Of a stretch of 7,981 nucleotides of DNA, positions 1 through 4,728 are shown in pieces. The stretch's first letter is position 1; each line of letters starts with the position of its first letter. The notes below the pieces were generated by a model, which made no database searches, was not told where the DNA came from, and saw only the letters and a list, made by a program, of their open reading frames with translations. Source of the stretch: Candidatus Margulisiibacteriota bacterium (GTDB lineage Bacteria > Margulisbacteria > WOR-1 > O2-12-FULL-45-9); NCBI GenBank assembly GCA_018817195.1, contig JAHIUL010000168.1, forward strand, positions 1 to 7,981, written 5' to 3'. A program made the position numbers and the translations under genes.

Positions 1-49
1 CAGCTATTTCTTCGCCTTTTTTGCCCAACTGATAACTTTCTAGTCCCAT
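1..49 (-). CDS. yraN: YraN/UPF0102 family protein, N-terminal fragment
   Basis: Only the first 16 codons are in the window; the gene continues past the left edge. Reading leftward from the ATG at 49-47 gives MGLESYQLGKKGEEIA. The LGKKGEEIA stretch matches the conserved opening of YraN/UPF0102 proteins (LGxxGExxAxxYL), small proteins with a restriction-endonuclease-like fold and no firmly assigned role. Context supports the call: yraN commonly lies just downstream of rnhB in rplS-lepB-rnhB clusters, and here only the HU gene and a repeat region separate them. There is no clear ribosome binding site before the ATG. A weak TACTCT sits 9 nt upstream, but no good -35 accompanies it, so the promoter is undecided. 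The catalytic part of the protein is not visible, so this rests on a short motif plus gene order. Confidence 0.7.
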   Translation of the reverse strand, partial: MGLESYQLGKKGEEIA

Positions 50-80
50 TATGTGGGTAGAGTAGCAATGTTATTGCCAC

Positions 81-185
81 CTCGACTCGTCGCTGCGCTC
101 CTCGCTCGGTGCAAGCAGAATTTCCTTTTGCTAAGCTAAAAAACGTGGTTTATCCCGAGCGAACGAGCAAAGCGAGTGAGTCGAG
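81..185. repeat. Imperfect long inverted repeat, intergenic
   Basis: The arms are about 81-109 and 155-185, around a loop of about 45 nt. The reverse complement of the right arm aligns to the left arm with about 25 identities over roughly 30 positions. The matched blocks are CTCGACTC, TCGCT, GCTC and TCGCTCG, separated by small bulges. Both arms are built from GAGCGA/CGAGT-like words, so the region is more GC-rich and simpler than its surroundings. It lies between the HU terminator and the yraN start. It could be a REP/BIME-like dispersed hairpin, a folded RNA leader, or the remains of a small mobile element. Only one copy is visible here, so dispersal cannot be judged. Confidence 0.65.
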
Positions 186-190
186 GGAGT

Positions 191-204
191 GTCGAGATTT
201 CGAC
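191..204. repeat. Short inverted repeat
   Basis: GTCGA (191-195) and TCGAC (200-204) form a perfect 5-bp inverted repeat around a 4-nt loop. It sits just beyond the larger inverted repeat and shares its TCGAG/CGA wording, so it is probably part of the same repeat element and not an independent operator. Confidence 0.4.
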
Positions 205-243
205 AGTTGGGGACAGGATCAAGCAAAGGAGCAGGCTAGAGAA

Positions 244-285
244 AGCCCCTATCTCCTACATTATAATATATAGAAAATAGGGGCT
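244..285 (-). terminator. Hairpin terminator downstream of HU gene
   Basis: The perfect 9-bp arms AGCCCCTAT (285-277) and ATAGGGGCT (252-244) are extended inward by six more pairs, two of them G-U in the minus-strand RNA (276-271 with 258-253). This gives a stem of about 15 bp with a 12-nt AT-rich loop. It begins 8 nt after the HU stop codon. The RNA after the stem is UUCUCU, so the U-tract is interrupted and weak. I read it as a factor-independent terminator or 3'-end-stabilising hairpin for the HU transcript. The stem itself is clear; termination is inferred. Confidence 0.7.
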
Positions 286-292
286 GGGAAAT

Positions 293-565
293 TTAATTGA
301 TCATTTCAAGCAAGGCCTGACCAGCTTTAAACTTAACCACATTGCGGGCAGGAATCTTAATTGATTTGCCAGTTTGTGGATTGCGGCCGGTGCGAGCTTT
401 TCTCTTGCTCTTTTTCCAAGTGCCAAATCCTACCAAGCGAACATCTTGACCTTTCTTTAATGACTTTTCAATGGTGTCAAACATTGAATCAGCCATGGTC
501 ATAATTTGTGACTTTGGCAGTTTGCATTGCTTTGCAACTTGAGAAATTAATTGTTGTTTATTCAT
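293..565 (-). CDS. hup: HU family DNA-binding protein
   Basis: A 90-residue protein, the normal length for HU: a small dimeric nucleoid protein that bends DNA with little sequence specificity. The helical dimerisation part covers residues 1-45 and is followed by the LVGFGTW turn. The flexible DNA-binding beta-arm spans about 52-76 and carries the diagnostic TGRNPQTG segment, with Arg61-Asn62-Pro63 as the tip that intercalates in HU/IHF proteins. The last helix covers 81-90. A longer frame opens at a TTG at 589, but the ATG at 565 is chosen because an AAGGAGGT site lies 7 nt upstream and HU proteins start with MNK. The gene is monocistronic as seen: own promoter at 645-616 and a hairpin terminator after the stop. 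A sequence-specific IHF role cannot be excluded, but a single-gene HU is likelier. Confidence 0.95.
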   Translation of the reverse strand: MNKQQLISQVAKQCKLPKSQIMTMADSMFDTIEKSLKKGQDVRLVGFGTWKKSKRKARTGRNPQTGKSIKIPARNVVKFKAGQALLEMIN

Positions 566-572
566 TCGTTCC

Positions 573-580
573 ACCTCCTT
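573..580 (-). promoter_or_regulatory. Ribosome binding site deciding the HU start
   Basis: AAGGAGGT on the minus strand, a near-perfect anti-16S match, lies 7 nt before the ATG at 565. It falls inside the alternative longer frame starting at 589, so it shows that the shorter 90-residue product is the real one. Confidence 0.85.
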
Positions 581-615
581 CCAAAACAATTTGTTCTATC
601 CCAATAGGCAAAAGC

Positions 616-645
616 ATTGTAACAAGCTGGTTCGCTGTATGTCAA
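616..645 (-). promoter_or_regulatory. Sigma70-type promoter for HU gene
   Basis: The minus strand carries a perfect -35 TTGACA (645-640), an 18-bp spacer and a -10 TACAAT (621-616) preceded by TGT, which makes an extended -10 (TGTTACAAT). The predicted transcription start is near 608-609, giving a leader of about 44 nt that contains the ribosome binding site. The promoter fits in the 87-bp gap between the rnhB stop and the HU start, so HU can be expressed independently of the upstream operon. Confidence 0.75.
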
Positions 646-652
646 GCAGAAT

Positions 653-1261
653 CTAGGTTTGAGCGAATTGGCTGACCGGGAAAAATGAACGGCGGTGGAT
701 AGGGCAAGGCCCATATTGTTTAATTTTTTTTATATGCGCTCGTGTTCCATAACCTTTATGCTGATGAAATAAATAATCTGGATACTTCTTATGATACTCC
801 AACATGATTTTATCGCGGAAAACTTTTGCAACAATTGAGGCAGCGGCAACCGAAGCACAACGCGCATCGCCATCAATTAAACATAACTGCTCAATCTCAA
901 GATCAAGCTGGTTACGCTTGCCGTCAATTAGTAAATAATCAGGTAAAAACTGTAAACCCACAACCGCTTGCTTCATGGCCAATAGATCGGCCTTGCCTAT
1001 CCGCAACTCATCTATTTTTTTATGGCTAACCTGGCTAATGCCAATGGCCAAAGCTCTTTGTTTAATTTTTAAAGCTAGGGCCTCACGTTTTGCTGCTGAT
1101 ACTTTCTTGGAATCTTCAAGTCCACGAAGTTTAATGTTCGGAGGAAAAACAACTGCAGCAGCTACAATTGGTCCGGCCAATGGGCCGCGGCCAACTTCAT
1201 CAATGCCTGCAACTAACTTATATCCCTGCTGCCAAAGTTTTCTTTCAAATGCAAATCTCAC
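653..1261 (-). CDS. rnhB: Ribonuclease HII
   Basis: A 202-residue enzyme of normal family length that cleaves the RNA strand of RNA/DNA hybrids and removes single ribonucleotides misincorporated in DNA. The GIDEVGRGPLAGP motif (19-31) carries the first two acidic catalytic residues, Asp21 and Glu22. LLIDG supplies Asp113, and GDARCASVAAASIVAKVFRD (131-150) supplies Asp132 by alignment with known RNase HII, so the metal site looks intact. HKGYGT (168-173) is the conserved loop before the C-terminal helices. The start is a GTG that overlaps the lepB stop (GTGA), with no good ribosome binding site, so translation is probably coupled to lepB. It is likely the last gene of the rpsP operon; the HU promoter begins 7 bp after its TAG stop. 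Confidence 0.95.
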   Translation of the reverse strand: MRFAFERKLWQQGYKLVAGIDEVGRGPLAGPIVAAAVVFPPNIKLRGLEDSKKVSAAKREALALKIKQRALAIGISQVSHKKIDELRIGKADLLAMKQAVVGLQFLPDYLLIDGKRNQLDLEIEQLCLIDGDARCASVAAASIVAKVFRDKIMLEYHKKYPDYLFHQHKGYGTRAHIKKIKQYGPCPIHRRSFFPVSQFAQT

Positions 1262-1809
1262 GGAATAAGGCCGAATTTATTCAACGGCCAAATTCTAATA
1301 AAAGCTGGTCCAATTATACTTTCCTTGGGCAAAAATCCCCAAAAGCGGCTGTCAGCAGAAGCTGGGCGGTTATCACCCATTACAAAATAAGATTTTGGCG
1401 GCACAACAATGGGGCCAAAATTGTAATAGTCGCGGTTCATGGGATGGGTCTCTTCAACTGGCTTATCATTAATATAAATGACCCCATCTTTAATTTGAAA
1501 TTTTTCTCCGGGCAAGCCCATTACTCTTTTGATTAAATCCCGCTTGGGCGTTCCTGGAGGAGCGACCTGTCTAAAAACAATAACTTCCTGGCGGCGAGGG
1601 TCTCTAAAATGGAAAGCAACTTTATTGACAACAATCCTATCATTGATTAAAAGCGTGGGTTCCATGGAACTGGAGGGAATCCAGAATACCTGCAAGAAAA
1701 AAGCCCTGATTATCAGGGCTAACACAAAGGCAACAACTATGGTTTCGGTCCAATCAAAAACCCAGTGCTTTAACAGCGCTTTTAGCTTATTGCCTTTTTC
1801 TTCTGTCAT
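1258..1809 (-). CDS. lepB: Signal peptidase I
   Basis: A 183-residue type I signal peptidase, which cuts signal peptides from exported preproteins at the outer face of the cytoplasmic membrane. One N-terminal membrane segment is visible (about 22-40, TIVVAFVLALIIRAFFLQV), as in short Gram-positive-type enzymes. PSSSMEPTL places the nucleophile at Ser48. KRVMGLPGE gives the general-base Lys94. GDNRPASADSR (145-155) is the conserved box E. All catalytic boxes are present in order, so the enzyme should be active. It begins 3 nt after the rplS stop without a recognisable ribosome binding site, which suggests coupling, and overlaps rnhB by 4 nt. An intrinsic-terminator-like hairpin lies within the codons of the membrane segment (1720-1697). 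Confidence 0.96.
   Translation of the reverse strand: MTEEKGNKLKALLKHWVFDWTETIVVAFVLALIIRAFFLQVFWIPSSSMEPTLLINDRIVVNKVAFHFRDPRRQEVIVFRQVAPPGTPKRDLIKRVMGLPGEKFQIKDGVIYINDKPVEETHPMNRDYYNFGPIVVPPKSYFVMGDNRPASADSRFWGFLPKESIIGPAFIRIWPLNKFGLIP
1697..1720 (-). terminator. Intrinsic-terminator-like hairpin inside lepB
   Basis: The minus-strand RNA reads AGCCCUGA (1720-1713), loop UAA, UCAGGGCU (1709-1702), and continues into a run of six U ending at 1697. That is a perfect 8-bp GC-rich stem followed at once by a U-tract, the textbook form of a factor-independent terminator. It lies in lepB codons 30-38, about 90 nt after the start codon, in the sense orientation. Translating ribosomes would normally mask it. 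Whether it terminates transcription is inference. Confidence 0.5.
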
Positions 1810-1812
1810 ATA

Positions 1813-2184
1813 TTACTTTGTAGAAGCAGTTGTCCCTGAGGCTTTCTCTTCTTCAACCCTGGTGGCCTGGGTGCCGATTCTCTTGCGCAAATAATACAAC
1901 TTTGACCTTCTTACCTTACCGCTGCGCAAAACAACAACCCGGTCAACCTTGGGCGAATGCAGGGGGAAAGTCCGTTCAACCCCAACCCCCTGAACAATCC
2001 TACGCACTGTAAAAGTTTTTCGGCTGCCTGGTCCCTGTTGCTTAATAACAAGGCCTTCAAATCCCTGCAACCTTTCTTTGCCGCCTTCAATTATTTTGGC
2101 AAATACTTTAACAGTATCCCCAACCTTAAATTGAGGAACTTCCTTTTTTAACTGCTCTTTTTCGATCTCTTTAATAGCTCCCAT
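1813..2184 (-). CDS. rplS: Large ribosomal subunit protein bL19
   Basis: A 123-residue bL19, which sits at the 30S-50S interface of the ribosome. Recognised by [11 protein letters not shown] (17-27), the [19 protein letters not shown] stretch (43-61) and the family signature [13 protein letters not shown] (66-78), then the basic [14 protein letters not shown] (91-104). A short Ala/Thr/Lys/Glu tail of about 15 residues extends past the core. An AGGAGG ribosome binding site (2201-2196) lies 11 nt before the ATG, a rather long spacing. The 36-bp gap to the upstream methyltransferase shows no convincing promoter, so the gene is probably read from the rpsP promoter. Its position after trmD is the common bacterial order. 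Confidence 0.97.
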   Translation of the reverse strand: MGAIKEIEKEQLKKEVPQFKVGDTVKVFAKIIEGGKERLQGFEGLVIKQQGPGSRKTFTVRRIVQGVGVERTFPLHSPKVDRVVVLRSGKVRRSKLYYLRKRIGTQATRVEEEKASGTTASTK

Positions 2185-2220
2185 GACTAACTCTTCCTCC
2201 TATACATCTCTCAATCAATC

Positions 2221-2772
2221 TTACGACCCCAGCAACCTATCTAATATTATAGCAGTTGCTGAGCGAACTGACAAATGATTATAGTCAGTTTTACCGACGA
2301 TTGGCTCTAAAATAGAGTCAACTTTATCAAACACTTCCGGCGCCATGCCCCAGCCAGTGCCAAATAAAAGAAGATACGGGGCACTGGAACTTCCAATTTC
2401 AAACCTCAAACTTTCAAATGTTATATTCCCTACAGGCTTGGCAGAAGTAGCGATTACTTTCGGCTTAATGCCCTCGATCTCCTCGATCTCTTTGATAACC
2501 TCATCCAGATTCGTCTTGACAGATATAAGCTTAAACGCTTCCGCCCTGGTCCAGTTAAATTCCAGGCTGCCTTCGTCCATCCAAAAATCCAAGATTCTTT
2601 TGGCAAAGGCCTGCTGCGTTGGCAAAGGATTAACAACAAAATAACGTCTAATCCCAAATGTCGCCGAGCTGCGGGCAATGTCGTGCAAATCAAAGCCCGT
2701 AATACAGGTAGTAACGATCTCTTTGCGTTTATTAAAAACAGGATAATGGATTAAGGCAATATATACGCTCAT
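2221..2772 (-). CDS. SPOUT RNA methyltransferase, Methyltrn_RNA_4 type
   Basis: A 183-residue protein I recognise as the SAM-dependent RNA methyltransferase family PF09936, of which Thermotoga maritima TM1570 is the known structural example. The opening VYIALIHYPVFNKRKEIVTTCIT and HDIARSSATFGIRRYFVV (30-47) are family-typical. The SPOUT trefoil-knot segments are YLLLFGTGWGMAPEV (133-147) and IVGKTDYNHLSVRSATAIILDRLLG (158-182); the knot binds S-adenosylmethionine in this superfamily. It lacks a TrmD-like C-terminal domain, and its RNA target is not established. The ATG overlaps the trmD stop (ATGA) and only a weak GA-rich site precedes it, so it is probably translationally coupled to trmD. 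The placement between trmD and rplS matches Thermotoga. Confidence 0.85.
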   Translation of the reverse strand: MSVYIALIHYPVFNKRKEIVTTCITGFDLHDIARSSATFGIRRYFVVNPLPTQQAFAKRILDFWMDEGSLEFNWTRAEAFKLISVKTNLDEVIKEIEEIEGIKPKVIATSAKPVGNITFESLRFEIGSSSAPYLLLFGTGWGMAPEVFDKVDSILEPIVGKTDYNHLSVRSATAIILDRLLGS

Positions 2773-3488
2773 TGGCTAAGAATCTCTTTTAATAATTCTC
2801 TGTCCTCTTTAGAAATCTGCGCCTGGCTTAAGAGTTCCGGCCGTCGATAAAGCGTCTTGCGCAAGGCTTCTTTTCTCCGCCAGCGGTCAATTTCCGCATG
2901 ATTGCCGGATAACAAAACCTCCGGAACTTTTTTTCCCTCTAAATCCTCGGGTTTGGTATAACTTGGATAATCCAAAATCCCATTATAAAAAGAATCATTA
3001 ACCAGGGATTCACCTTCTTTAACCACACCTGGTATTTGCCTGACAACAGCATCAACCAAAACCATTGCTGGGATTTCTCCCCCGGTTAAAACATAATCAC
3101 CAATTGAGATTTCCTCATCAACCAGGTCTCTGACCCGTTCATCAATGCCTTCATAATGTCCGCACAAAATTATCAAATGTTCTTGCTTGGCTAAAGCCTT
3201 AACTTTTTCCTGCGTCAACGGCTGCCCAGTCGGACACATTAAAACAACCCTGCTAACCGCTTTCTGCTTACTGCTTACTGCCTCTTTCACAACATCCCCC
3301 TTCATCACCATGCCAGCTCCGCCCCCATAGGCCGGATCATCAACTGTTTTGTGTTTGTCTTGCGCAAAATCGCGGATGTTCACTAAGCTAAAATTAAAAA
3401 GGCCCTTTGTTTGGGCCTTTTTTAACAGACTCTCATTTAATGGTCCCTGAAACATTTCAGGGAACAAAGTTACTATATCAATCTGCAC
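2769..3488 (-). CDS. trmD: tRNA (guanine-N1)-methyltransferase TrmD
   Basis: A 239-residue SPOUT enzyme that methylates N1 of G37 in tRNAs with a G at position 36, preventing +1 frameshifts. The sequence opens with IDIVTLFPEMF (3-13). PAYGGGAGMVMK (52-63) and the knot motifs LCGHYEGIDERV (108-119) and SIGDYVLTGGE (128-138) form the SAM pocket. NDSF (164-167) carries Asp165, aligned with E. coli catalytic Asp169. LSGNHAEIDRWRRK (193-206) belongs to the C-terminal tRNA-binding domain. All key elements are present. The start is GTG, 6 nt after the ylqD TAA, with no ribosome binding site at a proper distance. The N-terminal motif fixes this start, so coupling to ylqD is likely. The usual upstream neighbour rimM is missing. 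A hairpin with terminator form lies at codons 23-31. Confidence 0.97.
   Translation of the reverse strand: MQIDIVTLFPEMFQGPLNESLLKKAQTKGLFNFSLVNIRDFAQDKHKTVDDPAYGGGAGMVMKGDVVKEAVSSKQKAVSRVVLMCPTGQPLTQEKVKALAKQEHLIILCGHYEGIDERVRDLVDEEISIGDYVLTGGEIPAMVLVDAVVRQIPGVVKEGESLVNDSFYNGILDYPSYTKPEDLEGKKVPEVLLSGNHAEIDRWRRKEALRKTLYRRPELLSQAQISKEDRELLKEILSQ
3264..3281. repeat. Short 7-bp tandem repeat within trmD
   Basis: The plus strand reads CTGCTTA twice (3264-3277) followed by a partial third unit, CTGC. It encodes the SSKQKAVS loop of TrmD (residues 72-79), a variable and polar connector before VVLMCPTG. The unit length is not a multiple of three, so any unit gain or loss would shift the frame. With only about 2.6 units, slippage is unlikely to be frequent. 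Confidence 0.45.
3396..3422. terminator. Bidirectional terminator-like hairpin inside trmD
   Basis: A perfect 10-bp inverted repeat: AAAAAGGCCC (3396-3405), 7-nt loop TTTGTTT, GGGCCTTTTT (3413-3422). On the minus strand the GGCCC/GGGCC stem is followed by UUUUUAAUUUU; on the plus strand it is followed by six U. Both strands therefore have the GC-stem-plus-U-tract form of an intrinsic terminator. It lies about 66-92 nt after the trmD GTG start and encodes KKAQTKGLF. It may act as an attenuator when trmD is not being translated, or block antisense transcription. Function is inferred. Confidence 0.5.
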
Positions 3489-3494
3489 TAGTTA

Positions 3495-3929
3495 TTAATC
3501 GTTGCGGATTTCCTGGATGATTCCGTCTTTTACAATTATTTCCGCGCCGCCGACCTTCTTATACAAATTGTCCCCAACAGCCACGTCAACCGGACCTTCC
3601 AGCGGTCCTTGAACAAATTCAGTGCCTAACTGCAGTTTTTTTGCTTCTTCAATCTTCATGGTCAAGTCTGCTTTAGCTGCTGCCTGCTTGTTCTTTTCTT
3701 CCTCAAGCTGATGTTTAAACGCAGCTGCCTTTTGCATCAAGCCTTTTTTCTTTAAGGAGTCAAAATAGGCCTTGCTCCTGTCGGTAATCTGGGCAGTTTG
3801 CGCATCCAGATTGCCAATTGCTCTTTCTAGCTCCTTAATTAAATTCTGCTTAAAAGCCTCAGTAACAATAGCTTTCACCATAACTACACGCTTAAGTTCA
3901 ATTGAGTTCTTTTTTGTCTTCTCTGCCAT
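3495..3929 (-). CDS. ylqD: YlqD-like protein, unknown function
   Basis: A 144-residue protein that I assign to the YlqD family (PF11068) on three grounds: position directly after khpA as in Bacillus subtilis, length, and architecture. A long charged helix, probably a coiled coil, runs from about 25 to 100 (KELERAIGNLDAQ through KADLTMKIEEAKK). A compact beta-rich C-terminal part follows (about 103-142: EFVQGPLEGPVDVAVGD, then GGAEIIVKDGIIQEIR). There is no signal peptide or membrane segment, so it is cytoplasmic. No enzymatic motif is visible and the family has no established function. Co-transcription with ribosome-maturation genes suggests a translation-linked role. An AAGGAGG site lies 7 nt before the ATG. 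Tandem stops (TAA TAA) end it, 6 nt before trmD, where rimM would usually follow. Confidence 0.75.
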   Translation of the reverse strand: MAEKTKKNSIELKRVVMVKAIVTEAFKQNLIKELERAIGNLDAQTAQITDRSKAYFDSLKKKGLMQKAAAFKHQLEEEKNKQAAAKADLTMKIEEAKKLQLGTEFVQGPLEGPVDVAVGDNLYKKVGGAEIIVKDGIIQEIRND

Positions 3930-3951
3930 GAAAAATCCTCCTTGTTTTTAT

Positions 3952-4203
3952 TTACTTTTTTTCGCCGCTATCATCGGTCAATATTTCGACGGTAACTCGT
4001 TTATTTTGTTTTGCCGCTGCCGCCTTGGTAATCGTGCGGATCGCATTGGCAATCCTTCCTTCGCGGCCAATCACTTTTCCCACATCTTCCGGGGCTGTTT
4101 TAATCTCTAAAATCGTAACGGTTTCACCAAGGGTTTCGTTAACACTAATCTTCTCAGGCTGGTCTACTAATGCTTTTACAATATACTCAACTAGTTCCTT
4201 CAT
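3952..4203 (-). CDS. khpA: KH-domain RNA-binding protein KhpA
   Basis: An 83-residue single KH-domain protein (YlqC/KhpA family). KhpA homologues bind many RNAs, usually with the partner KhpB, and in streptococci affect cell elongation. The fold is visible as an N-terminal helix (1-14), the strand VTILEIKTA (29-37), then the nucleic-acid-binding loop VGKVIGREGRIANAIR (41-56) with GREG (46-49) as the GXXG motif, and the final strand RVTVEIL (69-75). Family length is normal. The ATG overlaps the rpsP TGA (ATGA), and an AAGGAGG site lies 7 nt upstream inside the rpsP 3' end, so the gene has both its own initiation signal and likely coupling. Position after rpsP is the standard order. Confidence 0.95.
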   Translation of the reverse strand: MKELVEYIVKALVDQPEKISVNETLGETVTILEIKTAPEDVGKVIGREGRIANAIRTITKAAAAKQNKRVTVEILTDDSGEKK

Positions 4204-4655
4204 TTCTCCGCCTCCTTGTTAGCCGGTTCCTCAGTTTGCCCCCCTTTCGCCTCAGCCTTCTCCTCCTTGACCTTTTCCTCTACCTTTGCCTCCGCCTTAA
4301 CTTCCCCCTCAGCTTTGCCTTCTTCAGCCGGCTTTTCTTTGCCAGCCGCTTCGGCAGCTGCTTTTTCTTCCTTCTTTGATTTGCGTTTGGTCAGTGATGC
4401 AAGATCAACTGGCTCAAGAATGCCGGCCTTACCCAACAGGATTCTAACCTTATCAGTCGGGGTAGCGCCGTTTTTGATCCAGGCTAGTGTTTTTTCTTTG
4501 TCTACTTCAAATTTTGATGGCTCAACCATTGGATTATATGTGCCTAGGACCTCTACAATATTGCTTACAGGCGCCCCAGACTCATCCTGAACAATTACCC
4601 TGTAAAAAGGCTTGTTCTTTGTCCCTCTTCTTTGTAATTTAATCTTTGCTGCCAA
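4200..4655 (-). CDS. rpsP: Small ribosomal subunit protein bS16 with charged tail
   Basis: A 151-residue bS16, an early-to-middle assembling 30S protein. The conserved core is residues 1-83: AAKIKLQRRGTKNKPFYRVIV (2-22), the EVLGTYNPM segment (35-43), then DKEKTLAWIKNGATPTDKVRILL (52-74). The usual length is about 80-95 residues; here a further 60 or so (about 91-151) form a low-complexity Glu/Lys/Ala tail with few hydrophobics, probably disordered or a charged helix. The start is TTG at 4655, supported by an AAAGGAG site 7 nt upstream and by the family's N-terminus; no ATG is available nearby. It is the first gene of the operon, 69 nt after the aroC stop, behind a near-consensus promoter. 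It overlaps khpA by 4 nt. Confidence 0.97.
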   Translation of the reverse strand: MAAKIKLQRRGTKNKPFYRVIVQDESGAPVSNIVEVLGTYNPMVEPSKFEVDKEKTLAWIKNGATPTDKVRILLGKAGILEPVDLASLTKRKSKKEEKAAAEAAGKEKPAEEGKAEGEVKAEAKVEEKVKEEKAEAKGGQTEEPANKEAEK

Positions 4656-4662
4656 AATAGTG

Positions 4663-4669
4663 CTCCTTT
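4663..4669 (-). promoter_or_regulatory. Ribosome binding site supporting the rpsP TTG start
   Basis: AAAGGAG on the minus strand ends 7 nt before the TTG at 4655. The position and strength justify the unusual TTG start for a highly expressed ribosomal protein gene. Confidence 0.8.
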
Positions 4670-4699
4670 CGTGTCTTTTGCGTAAGTAAGAAACTTCTA

Positions 4700-4728
4700 A
4701 TTATAGCAAGTTTTGGGGTTAAGGTCAA
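4700..4728 (-). promoter_or_regulatory. Sigma70-type promoter of the rpsP operon
   Basis: -35 TTGACC (4728-4723), a 17-bp spacer and -10 TATAAT (4705-4700), preceded by TGC to give an extended -10 (TGCTATAAT). Eleven of the twelve hexamer bases match consensus. The -35 overlaps the aroC TGA stop. The predicted start near 4693 gives a leader of about 37 nt. This should be the main promoter for rpsP through rnhB, separating them from aroC. Confidence 0.82.

Noticed and set aside
259..270. TATAAT-like sequence at 262-267 as a plus-strand promoter
   Set aside because: It is the AT-rich loop of the HU terminator hairpin and has no suitable -35; no plus-strand gene follows.
566..589. N-terminal extension of HU from a TTG at 589 (98 residues)
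   Set aside because: The strong AAGGAGGT site sits inside this extension, 7 nt before the ATG at 565, and HU proteins are about 90 residues starting MNK.
2598..2635. Direct repeat TTGGCAAAGG (twice) in the methyltransferase gene
   Set aside because: Ten bases, two copies, within conserved coding sequence; no sign of a target-site duplication or mobile element.
4216..4590. Plus-strand 124-residue open frame opposite rpsP
   Set aside because: It is the mirror of the low-complexity bS16 tail (Ser/Ala/Phe-rich), has no ribosome binding site, and the minus-strand frame encodes a certain ribosomal protein.
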